A DNA stretch of 64,000 nucleotides, from positions 1 to 64,000 of the forward strand of contig JAEZUG010000034.1 in the NCBI GenBank assembly GCA_023421135.1. Direction: 5' to 3'. The notes beneath the pieces are model-generated. The model saw nothing but the letters and a program-made list of their open reading frames with translations. It did not search any database and was not told the DNA's origin. The translations under genes and the position numbers were made by a program. The DNA comes from Candidatus Cloacimonadota bacterium (GTDB taxonomy: Bacteria > Cloacimonadota > Cloacimonadia > Cloacimonadales > Cloacimonadaceae). Below, in pieces: positions 52,729 to 60,266 of this stretch (its first letter is position 1; every line of letters begins with the position of its first letter).

Positions 52729-55031
52729 AAAAACTCCGTTCATTAAGCCCCTATTTCATGCTCCTGCTGTTGCTCTTGGTTGGCCTGTCCAGCTCCTGCG
52801 ACAGAAGAGAGCCGCCGCTAATCGTTCCGGAAGTGACCCCTCCACCTCCCCCTTCTCAAGAGAGACACATAACCAAAGTGATTGCCAGCCCGGAATCCAT
52901 TTATGCTGATAACAACATCACTTTCTCTCAGATCTCTGTTACTGTCAAAGATGGTGAAGGCTTCCCTGCCACCAATCAAGTGGTTCAGTTCAAATCTAAT
53001 CTGGGAAAGATACTCACCAACATCCCCACAGATAGCACCGGTGTTGCCACCACTACCTTCTGGGATGATGGAGATCAGGGTGAAGCCACTATTTGGGCAA
53101 TTGTTCGAAACTTCCATGAGAGCATTGCTGATAGTATCGTAGCTTATGCAGATACTTCATTGGTAGTTAAAATACTTGAAACTCCAGCAATTGGTAGTGT
53201 TGTCGTGGAAGATCTACCTCCCGAAATGAATGATCCTTTCCCCATGACTGTAAACACGAAGATTGCCTTCAAAGCCAGAGTGACAAACTCACTGGGCCAG
53301 AACGTGCCAGATAATACCTTGGTGACCTTCATAACCAGTAAAGGCAACTACGTAGATCCCGAGAATAACGTTCTGGGAGATTCGGTGGTAATCAGGACGA
53401 TCAATGGTCGAGCCTCTGTACAGCTATACTCAGGCACGTCAACAGGTCCTGGCCTGATCACTGTCAAAGTAAGCAGTCAATCTGACACACGTGCTTTTGT
53501 GGTCAATCCCGGTCGTCCTGCCAATATCGTGCTTTTGGGAAACCTGCTCATCAATAATGAGTACGTTGAATCGGATACAAGTTCTGTCGGAAGCCCTTAC
53601 GACATCTATATGAGAGCCCGGCTCACTGATATGCATGGTAACTATTGCCCCAGCCAGAGAGTGAAGTTCACTACAGACTTGGGTGCTTTTACCAACACAA
53701 CCAATACCACAAATCAGAATACCGATATCAACGGTTGGGCCACCACCAAATTCACTCCCGGTCTGCAAGCCGGCGTGGCTTCGATCACAGCTTCTGCCAA
53801 TAATGATACTTTGGTTACAACCTCCATCTTCACCATTTTCAGTGATGAAGTGCATACCATTCAATGGACTCAGGAAGAGCAGATAAAGCTTGCCGTTGCT
53901 AATACCGGTGGTAACTCCTCTGCCATCCTCAGAGTTCAACTCAAAGATATCAGTGGCAACCTGGTTGACGAAGCCAAGCGTGTCAGCTTCCGTTTCCTGA
54001 ATCAAGTGGTTCCCGCTGGTGCAAACTTGAACAACACAGTCTTTGCACCGGGCGATAGCCTCACGGTATGGTCGAGCGGTGGTGAAGCTCAGATCTCTGT
54101 CAACGCTGGTAGCGTCCCTGGTGTGCTGAGCGTGAAAGCTTATTGGTACAACGACGACGGCACTCAGGTAGTCTATGCCTCCAAACCCAATATCATTATC
54201 CAGGCCGGACCTCCTTACTATCTGCACCCCTTCATCGATATCAACAGCGTGAATGAAGGTGCCGGTATGGGCGGTGGTGTCTGGAGAGTTATTGCCGGTG
54301 CGATCGTTAAAGACCAATGGGGTAACTCAGTAGAACGTGGTACAGCAGTACGGTTCTATGTCCATCCGGATTATGCTGACCTCAGTGTCCAGGTCGGAGC
54401 AGATGCTTTCGTTGGTAACGTTAGTATTGCTGGTGATTCCCTTCCCGGAGTAGCTTTTACCACTCTTACATACAATGGAGAGAATATCAACGATTCTGTT
54501 AAGATCGTGGTGGAAACTATTAAGGAAGATGGTTCTATTGTCAGTGGAGAAGCAATTCTGGTCTTGCCCTTTGTTGGCCCTGCCAGACTAACCTTCTGGG
54601 CGGAACCCTCAGTTGTGAACTTTGGTAATGTTAGTTCAACCAACATGACTCCAGTTCCTGCCTATAAGTGGGCTCACCTCGTTGCCGAGCTTCAAGATGG
54701 ACAAGGGACACCGGTGGAAGGTCAAAAGATTGATCTTGCCAGTGCAAACGGGCAGTTTGAGTTTGTTGGCTCAGAGACTGGAGTTGAAGACGACCGCGAG
54801 CACTGGAACGATCCTCTGGATCCTCCTTCAAAGATCACTACCGGTCCCACCGGTAGGGCTATTGGACAGATCAGAATCTACGGTGTGGAAGTTCCCATCC
54901 CGGATTATCCTCCGATGACCCCCGGATCCCTGGTAATTACTGTAACAGCTACTATTCCAAACATGGAAGGCGGCTTCGACGATGCAGACATTCAAGTCTG
55001 GCGTTACCCGCTGCCTCAACCTCCGTTCTAA
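52725..55031 (+). CDS. Ig-domain lipoprotein inside the pilus operon
   Basis: 768 residues with lipobox LSSSC (Cys25) and a PPPPP hinge. It holds a chain of about six bacterial Ig-like (Big_1/invasin type) domains, each with the pattern V-x-D-x-x-G, e.g. ISVTVKDGEGFPATNQVVQF, ARVTNSLGQNVPDNTLVTFI, ARLTDMHGNYCPSQRVKFTT. No sorting domain. The start overlaps the pilQ stop as ATGA and pilB follows, so it is part of the pilus operon. It could be a pilotin-like partner of the secretin or a surface adhesin. Such a large Ig lipoprotein between pilQ and pilB is not part of the standard plan. Confidence 0.8.
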   Translation: MKKLRSLSPYFMLLLLLLVGLSSSCDRREPPLIVPEVTPPPPPSQERHITKVIASPESIYADNNITFSQISVTVKDGEGFPATNQVVQFKSNLGKILTNIPTDSTGVATTTFWDDGDQGEATIWAIVRNFHESIADSIVAYADTSLVVKILETPAIGSVVVEDLPPEMNDPFPMTVNTKIAFKARVTNSLGQNVPDNTLVTFITSKGNYVDPENNVLGDSVVIRTINGRASVQLYSGTSTGPGLITVKVSSQSDTRAFVVNPGRPANIVLLGNLLINNEYVESDTSSVGSPYDIYMRARLTDMHGNYCPSQRVKFTTDLGAFTNTTNTTNQNTDINGWATTKFTPGLQAGVASITASANNDTLVTTSIFTIFSDEVHTIQWTQEEQIKLAVANTGGNSSAILRVQLKDISGNLVDEAKRVSFRFLNQVVPAGANLNNTVFAPGDSLTVWSSGGEAQISVNAGSVPGVLSVKAYWYNDDGTQVVYASKPNIIIQAGPPYYLHPFIDINSVNEGAGMGGGVWRVIAGAIVKDQWGNSVERGTAVRFYVHPDYADLSVQVGADAFVGNVSIAGDSLPGVAFTTLTYNGENINDSVKIVVETIKEDGSIVSGEAILVLPFVGPARLTFWAEPSVVNFGNVSSTNMTPVPAYKWAHLVAELQDGQGTPVEGQKIDLASANGQFEFVGSETGVEDDREHWNDPLDPPSKITTGPTGRAIGQIRIYGVEVPIPDYPPMTPGSLVITVTATIPNMEGGFDDADIQVWRYPLPQPPF

Positions 55032-55048
55032 AGATCAAATAGTAATAT

Positions 55049-55076
55049 GGGATGGGAGCATCATAGCTCCCATCCC
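55049..55076 (+). other. Perfect hairpin between the Ig lipoprotein gene and pilB
   Basis: GGGATGGGAGC (55049-55059), loop ATCATA, GCTCCCATCCC (55066-55076), an 11-bp perfect stem 17 bases past the stop. It is followed by A-rich, not T-rich, sequence, so it is not a normal terminator. It may stabilise the upstream mRNA end or separate expression of pilBC from pilMNOPQ. Confidence 0.75.
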
Positions 55077-55169
55077 AATAATAAAAAAAGGGAGCCCTTA
55101 TCGAAGCAAAGCTGTTTCTCTTTCCCGAGAAAGACGATTTTTAAGAATAATCTAAACGAGGAAAACCGA

Positions 55170-56879
55170 ATGACGTATAACCCCGAGTTTGCAAGACTTG
55201 GTGAGATTCTGGTGCACGAGAAATACGTGACCGAGGACCAAGTAAAAGAAGCCCTGATCAAACAAACAAATTTTGGCCTCAAGATAGGCGAGACCCTCAT
55301 CAAACTGGGACACCTGGAAGAGGGAAACCTCCTCAAGGCGTTAATGCTGCAATTGCCTTATGAACTGGTGAATGAAAACGAACTGGTAGATTTGGACATC
55401 AACGTTGTCTCGCTGATACCCGAAATGTTTGCCACCGAAAACCACGTGATTGCCCTGCGTAATGAGCCGGACGCCATTGTGGTTGCCACCACAGATCCTG
55501 AAAACCTCACTGTCATTGATGGAATCAAGAAGCTGGTGGGTAAAAATGTGAAGCCTCTCCTGATAGGCGATACAGCCTTGAGGGATACCATAGAAAAGTA
55601 TTACAAAAGCATCCGCACCACTTCTCAGGTGGAAGACGCTGTGGGTGGTTTTGACTTTGTGGCCATCGATGATGAAGAAAACGAGATCACTATCTCTTCA
55701 GCCTCTCAGGATGCCGATGCCCCCATCGTCAAGCTGGTGAATCTGATTATCAACGAAGCCATCAAAGCTGGTGCCACAGACGTTCACATTGAGCCCCTGA
55801 TCAAGAACACCCGGGTGCGTTTCCGTGTCGATGGTGCCCTGCGTGAAGCAATGACCCCTCCCATTGGGATGCACATGGGTGTGATCTCTCTGATCAAAGT
55901 TATGTCCAAGCTCAATATAGCAGAACGTCGTCTTCCTCAAGACGGCCACATAGCCCTCAAAACCTCCATCAAGAGCGTGGACGTTCGTGTGTCCATCACT
56001 CCCACAGTGCTGGGAGAAAAGGTTGTGATGCGTCTTCTGGACAAGGGTGAATTTGGCTTCAAGCTCACGACTTTGGGCTTTGAGCCCGAAGACATGGTGA
56101 TTTTCCACAAGATCATCCGTCGTCCCTATGGCATCATCATCGTTTCCGGTCCCACCGGTAGCGGTAAATCCACCTCTTTGCATGCTGCTCTGAAAGAGAT
56201 TGAAGACCCCGAAACCAATATCATCACTGTGGAAGACCCCGTGGAATACCGCCTCGAGGGAATCACCCAGATCGAAACTAAAGAACAGATTGGCCTCACC
56301 TTCGGCTCAGCCTTGCGCTCAGTTCTGCGTCAGGACCCGGACATTGTGCTCATCGGTGAAATTCGTGACGAAGAGACCGCTGATATAGCTATCAAGTTCT
56401 CACTCACCGGTCACTTGGTGTTCTCCACCCTGCACGCCAACGATGCTCCTGCCACGATTACACGTTTGATCGATATTGGGATCAAACCCTACCTGGTGGG
56501 TTCCTCACTGTCTCTGGTGATGGCTCAGCGCTTGATGCGTAAGATTTGTAAAAATTGTAAGACCGATTACAAGCCCACCGAGCAAGAGATCCTTGATGCG
56601 GGTATTACTCTGGAAGAAGCACAGGGCATCAATTTCAAGATCGGCACCGGTTGTGTCCACTGCGATAACACTGGTTACTCCGGTCGTACCGGTATCTTTG
56701 AGCTTCTCACGGTTGATCCCAAAGTACGCCGTCTGATCTATGAAGGCGGAAACCAGGATCTGATCCGTGATGCCGCTCTGGAAGCTGGCATGAGAACCCT
56801 GCACGACGCCGCTCTGGTCAAGATGAAACAGGGCCTCACTTCCATCAAAGAAGTGATCAAGCTCACCATCTCCGATTGA
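55170..56879 (+). CDS. pilB: Type IV pilus extension ATPase
   Basis: 569 residues from the ATG at 55170 (ACGAGGAAAACCGA upstream); the longer frame starting at 55047 reads through the hairpin and is not used. N-terminal MshEN/GspE_N domain (LGEILVHEKYVTEDQVKEAL), Walker A SGPTGSGKST (about 327), Asp box EDPVEYRLEG, Walker B DIVLIGEIRDEET, His box GHLVFSTLHANDA and the zinc tetracysteine CKNCK...CVHCDNTG. It drives pilin polymerisation at the inner membrane. pilC follows after 28 bases. Confidence 0.96.
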   Translation: MTYNPEFARLGEILVHEKYVTEDQVKEALIKQTNFGLKIGETLIKLGHLEEGNLLKALMLQLPYELVNENELVDLDINVVSLIPEMFATENHVIALRNEPDAIVVATTDPENLTVIDGIKKLVGKNVKPLLIGDTALRDTIEKYYKSIRTTSQVEDAVGGFDFVAIDDEENEITISSASQDADAPIVKLVNLIINEAIKAGATDVHIEPLIKNTRVRFRVDGALREAMTPPIGMHMGVISLIKVMSKLNIAERRLPQDGHIALKTSIKSVDVRVSITPTVLGEKVVMRLLDKGEFGFKLTTLGFEPEDMVIFHKIIRRPYGIIIVSGPTGSGKSTSLHAALKEIEDPETNIITVEDPVEYRLEGITQIETKEQIGLTFGSALRSVLRQDPDIVLIGEIRDEETADIAIKFSLTGHLVFSTLHANDAPATITRLIDIGIKPYLVGSSLSLVMAQRLMRKICKNCKTDYKPTEQEILDAGITLEEAQGINFKIGTGCVHCDNTGYSGRTGIFELLTVDPKVRRLIYEGGNQDLIRDAALEAGMRTLHDAALVKMKQGLTSIKEVIKLTISD

Positions 56880-56907
56880 TAATAATTAAGGAATAAAGGT
56901 TAAGCCT

Positions 56908-58161
56908 ATGCCAAATTTCTCGTACATAGTAAAGGATGCCAAGGGAGCCAGAGTAGAAGGCTTCATCAAGGCTGAAACCCTCGACGCAGCGGTTGAGAAG
57001 CTGGGGAAGGAAGGGAACACCATCATAGCTGTGAAAGCGGCTGCTGAAGGTGCTTTCAAGGGAAAGATGTCACTTTTTGACAAGGTGATGCTGACCATAT
57101 ACAAATTCCGCACGGGTGTTTCCCTGCGTATCCTGGTCTTCTTCACACGTCAGCTCTCCACCATGTTTTCTGCTGGTCTCACCATCGAGAAAGCCATATC
57201 AGACTTGGAAAAGATGGAACGTCACAAGAAGTTTGCCAAAGTGCTGCGCCGCATCTCCGATGATATCCGTAAAGGATTCTCCCTCTCAGAGGCCATGGAG
57301 CAGCATCCAGGTGTCTTTAGCCCGCTCTATGTTGCTTTGGTGCAAGCTGGTGAAGTATCCGGTACATTGCACACAGTGTTGACAGAGCTCTCTGACTACC
57401 TGGAAAAGATCGAAGACACTCAAAGAAAGGTAAAATCAGCCATGGTGTATCCGATCTTCATTTTGATCTTCCTGATCTTCGTGACTTGGGGTATATTCTA
57501 CTACATTATCCCTCAGTTCAAACAGGTCTATGAGAACTTCAATGCCGAGCTTCCTGCTCCCACTGTGCTGGCAATCAATATCAGTACCTTTATCACAGGC
57601 CATCTCTTTATCTCAGTTCTGCTGTTTATTGCAGCGATTATCACCCTCTTCCTGCTGTATTTAACAGATAGAGGACGCTACATCATGGATACGATCAAGC
57701 TGAGAATCCCAGTCTTGGGAGCTGTGGAGAACAACTCCATCATGAGTAAATTCTCCATGACTTTCAGCATTCTGATGGCCGCTGGTGTGCCGATTATGGA
57801 CACGATTGAACTCACCGAAAACGTTGTGCAAAACGCTGTGGTGGAAGGTGCTGTGCGTAAAGCCAGAGTGCTGGTGAAAGAAGGATACGGCGTTGCCAAT
57901 GCCTTCCGTCGCACTGGTGTCTTCCCTGCGACGCTATTACAAATGCTTTCCACCGGTGAAGAAACCGGAGACATGGACAAGCTTTTGGGCAAAGCCGCCA
58001 ACTTCTATGAGAAGGAAGTGGATTCCGTGATCGAACGTCTGACATCCTTGATACAACCTCTGCTCATCGTTCTGATGGCCGCAGTGGTGGGCTCCATCAT
58101 TGTGGTGATCTATCTGCCTATCTTCGACCTCGGTGATGCCATTGCCAAGGGTATGAACTAA
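56908..58161 (+). CDS. pilC: Pilus inner-membrane platform protein PilC
   Basis: 417 residues with two GspF domains. The N-terminal motif FSYIVKDAKGARVEGFIKAE, FTRQLSTMFSAGLTIEKAISDLE and the second-domain counterpart FSMTFSILMAAGVPIMDTIELTE are typical. Membrane segments lie near 180-200, 230-250 and 375-400. It links PilB and PilT to the pilus base. A strong terminator after it ends the operon. No pilD was found. Confidence 0.95.
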   Translation: MPNFSYIVKDAKGARVEGFIKAETLDAAVEKLGKEGNTIIAVKAAAEGAFKGKMSLFDKVMLTIYKFRTGVSLRILVFFTRQLSTMFSAGLTIEKAISDLEKMERHKKFAKVLRRISDDIRKGFSLSEAMEQHPGVFSPLYVALVQAGEVSGTLHTVLTELSDYLEKIEDTQRKVKSAMVYPIFILIFLIFVTWGIFYYIIPQFKQVYENFNAELPAPTVLAINISTFITGHLFISVLLFIAAIITLFLLYLTDRGRYIMDTIKLRIPVLGAVENNSIMSKFSMTFSILMAAGVPIMDTIELTENVVQNAVVEGAVRKARVLVKEGYGVANAFRRTGVFPATLLQMLSTGEETGDMDKLLGKAANFYEKEVDSVIERLTSLIQPLLIVLMAAVVGSIIVVIYLPIFDLGDAIAKGMN

Positions 58162-58189
58162 ATACAAACTAGACAACACATACACAGAA

Positions 58190-58222
58190 GCCCTGCCTCC
58201 AAAAGGCAGGGCCTTTTTTTTT
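58190..58222 (+). terminator. Terminator of the pilus operon
   Basis: 9-bp stem GCCCTGCCT/AGGCAGGGC (58190-58198 with 58204-58212), followed by CTTTTTTTTT. Confidence 0.92.
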
Positions 58223-58252
58223 GTGAACAGTGAACAGTGATCAGTGAACAGA
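58223..58252 (+). repeat. Heptad array GTGAACA type
   Basis: GTGAACA, GTGAACA, GTGATCA, GTGAACA, then GAGCTTTGCTGCTTCGC. This is the same plan as the 18224 array with a GCTGCGC-like tail. Confidence 0.75.
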
Positions 58253-58544
58253 GCTTTGCTGCTTCGCTATCCTTTCTGGGCTGCCAAGCTCCAGCTTGGC
58301 AGAGGAAGCAAGTTGCCTGAAGAAAAGGTCTGCGCCCTTTGTGAGGTTGAGGACGTATTCACTCCAACTGCTTCGCTTCTCCTGCTGGAAGTCCATTGCA
58401 GAGCCGTTACTTATTGGTTGTGTAAAGCAAGAACAACCGCAATGAACCCCAAGCAGGTGATTTCACTCCCATATATACAATTCGAGTCTGATCACTGTTT
58501 ACTGATCACTGTTCACTCATGGAAAACCCATCTCATACCCATGT

Positions 58545-58603
58545 GACACGCATGAGTTTACATGGGTGTCACATGGGTGTCACATGGGTGTCTCATGCGT
58601 GTC
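58545..58603 (+). repeat. 59-bp structured intergenic element, copy 3
   Basis: GACACGCATGA, GTTT, three ACATGGGTGTC units, TCATGCGTGTC: five 11-bp units in total with an inverted first unit. Identical to copy 2 on the opposite strand. It is flanked on the left by CACTGATCA-type heptads (about 58492-58517) and on the right by CAGTGAC heptads (58608-58648) in opposite orientation. Confidence 0.92.
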
Positions 58604-58607
58604 TTCT

Positions 58608-58648
58608 CAGTGACCAGTGACCAGTGATCAGTGACCAGTGAACAGAGG
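58608..58648 (+). repeat. Heptad array CAGTGAC type
   Basis: CAGTGAC, CAGTGAC, CAGTGAT, CAGTGAC, CAGTGAA, CAGAG, in register with the 59-bp element next to it. Confidence 0.8.
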
Positions 58649-58696
58649 GTATGCAGCTTTGTTCAAGTGTCATATCAAGAAGCAGCAGATAACAAA

Positions 58697-58720
58697 GAAG
58701 CCCGGCAATAACCGGGCTTC
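58697..58720 (-). terminator. Possible terminator of tnaA
   Basis: 9-bp stem GAAGCCCGG/CCGGGCTTC (58697-58705 with 58712-58720) nested in a second pair AGCAGATAAC/GTTATCTGCT. No clear T tract, so termination strength is uncertain. Confidence 0.5.
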
Positions 58721-58747
58721 AAGCGAATAGTTATCTGCTTCTTACAA

Positions 58748-60124
58748 TCAGACTTGCTCAAATGTGGCGGTAAAGTGCCGCATAATCGGAGCTTCGTAGG
58801 TGATTTTATAACCTGTGCAAGCGCTGCGTCTATCCCAGATTTGTTTGAGTCCCCAGGCTACTATCTGCATGTGATTGTTTGTATAAACGCGTCTGGGGAT
58901 GGCCAGTCGAAGCAGTTCCATGCTGGGGGGACGTTCTTCGCGGGTAACAGGGTCGCGATCGGCCAGCACTGTGCCTATCTCAACGCCTCTCACTCCGGCT
59001 TCTATGTAGAGCTCCACGCCCAAGACCTGAGCCGGGTATTGCGTTTGGGGAATCTGCGGAAAGAAGTTCTTGGCATCCACATAGATGGCATGCCCGCCAA
59101 AAGGCTCTACCAAAGGAATTCCGTGGGCTTTGATCAGGCCTCCCAGATATGCCACTTGGGAGATTCTGGCATGCAGATAGTCAAATTCTGTGCTTTCCCT
59201 TAACCCGGCAGCCAAAGCTTCCATATCCCTGCCGCTCATACCGCCATAGGTGATGTAGCCTTCAAACATGATGTTGAAGGTCGAACAACTACGGTAGATC
59301 TCCTGATCCCGCATGGCTATGAAGCCGCCGATATTGATGATGGCATCTTTCTTGGCACTCATGGTCATGCCATCAGCAAAGCTGAACATCTCTTTTACAA
59401 TATCCTTGATCGATTTATCGGCATAGCCTTCTTCGCGGATCTTGATGAAGTAGGCATTTTCGGCAAAACGGGCTGAATCGAAGAATAAGGGGATACCATG
59501 CTTCTTGCATACGGCAGATACAGCCTTGATATTCTCCATAGAGACGGGCTGTCCACCACCACTGTTGCAGGTTACTGTTAAGATAACCACTGGAATCCTG
59601 TCTTTGCCATATTGAGCGATGCACTGCTCCAGCTTTTGGGGATCGATATTGCCTTTGAAAGGCCTGATCAGAGTGCTATCGAAAGCTTCGTCCACAGTGC
59701 AATCCACCGCTTTGGCGCGTCTGAACTCGATGTGGCCTTTTGTGGTATCAAAATGGGTGTTTCCTGGGACGATATCCCCTTCCTTGATAAGAACTGAGAA
59801 GAGCACGTTTTCTGCCGCTCTACCCTGGTGGGTGGGCATCACATAGGGGAAGCCCAGCAGCTCATTGATCGTATTCTTCATCTTGATGAAGCTCTTGGAG
59901 CCAGCATAACTCTCATCTCCCAGCATCAGAGCCGACCACTGTTTGTCGCTCATAGCTCCGGTTCCGGAATCTGTGAGAAGATCGATAAACACGTCTTCTG
60001 CAGCAAGATTGAAGAGGTTGAATTCTGCTTTCCTGATCTTCTGGATGCGTTCTTCACGGCTCAGCATTTTCACAGCTTCCACCATTTTGATCCGCCAAGG
60101 TTCAGCGTAGGGCATCTTGGACAT
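58748..60124 (-). CDS. tnaA: Tryptophanase
   Basis: 458 residues of the PLP-dependent beta-eliminating lyase family. Landmarks: DLLTDSGTGAMSDKQW, PTHQGRAAENVLF, DSARFAENAYFI and the PLP lysine in MSAKKDAIINIGG (about 257). At the position where tyrosine phenol-lyase has Arg381 (MERG) it reads VEIG, the tryptophanase form, so it should split tryptophan to indole, pyruvate and ammonia. AAGGAG lies before the ATG, and a TTGACA promoter at 60163-60191. No leader peptide tnaC is evident and no tnaB permease adjoins. It suits an amino-acid-fermenting organism. Confidence 0.9.
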   Translation of the reverse strand: MSKMPYAEPWRIKMVEAVKMLSREERIQKIRKAEFNLFNLAAEDVFIDLLTDSGTGAMSDKQWSALMLGDESYAGSKSFIKMKNTINELLGFPYVMPTHQGRAAENVLFSVLIKEGDIVPGNTHFDTTKGHIEFRRAKAVDCTVDEAFDSTLIRPFKGNIDPQKLEQCIAQYGKDRIPVVILTVTCNSGGGQPVSMENIKAVSAVCKKHGIPLFFDSARFAENAYFIKIREEGYADKSIKDIVKEMFSFADGMTMSAKKDAIINIGGFIAMRDQEIYRSCSTFNIMFEGYITYGGMSGRDMEALAAGLRESTEFDYLHARISQVAYLGGLIKAHGIPLVEPFGGHAIYVDAKNFFPQIPQTQYPAQVLGVELYIEAGVRGVEIGTVLADRDPVTREERPPSMELLRLAIPRRVYTNNHMQIVAWGLKQIWDRRSACTGYKITYEAPIMRHFTATFEQV

Positions 60125-60162
60125 TGTAACTCCTTATATATGCATATTATTTCTATGTTACC

Positions 60163-60191
60163 CGTATCCTGTATTGGAGTCCTTTTGTCAA
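60163..60191 (-). promoter_or_regulatory. Promoter of tnaA
   Basis: TTGACA (60191-60186), 17 bp, GATACG (60168-60163, three of six), 38 bases before the start codon. Confidence 0.5.
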
Positions 60192-60213
60192 ATACTATCT
60201 CCGTCCGGGAGAT

Positions 60214-60245
60214 AAAAAGAGCGACCTCCGGAGAAGTCGCTCTTT
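60214..60245 (-). terminator. Terminator of the triple-PPC protein gene
   Basis: 10-bp stem AAAGAGCGAC/GTCGCTCTTT (60216-60225 with 60236-60245), minus-strand T tract at 60214-60218. Confidence 0.88.
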
Positions 60246-60266
60246 ATACTTGGAGTGGTTAATATC

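Larger units (their letters stand above)
58223..58747. other. Repeat-bearing intergenic region
   Basis: About 520 bases between convergent transcription units. Heptads flank both ends (58223-58252 and 58608-58648). The middle contains no credible gene, despite an open frame at 58244-58546 whose translation has no ribosome site and is built partly from repeat. The 59-bp element copy 3 lies at 58545-58603. Confidence 0.65.

Noticed and set aside
55047..55169. N-terminal extension of pilB from 55047
   Set aside because: It translates the hairpin and has no family similarity; the conserved MshEN domain starts right after 55170.
58748..60124. Tyrosine phenol-lyase instead of tryptophanase
   Set aside because: The lyase-specific Arg in the MERG motif is replaced by Ile (VEIG), as in tryptophanase.
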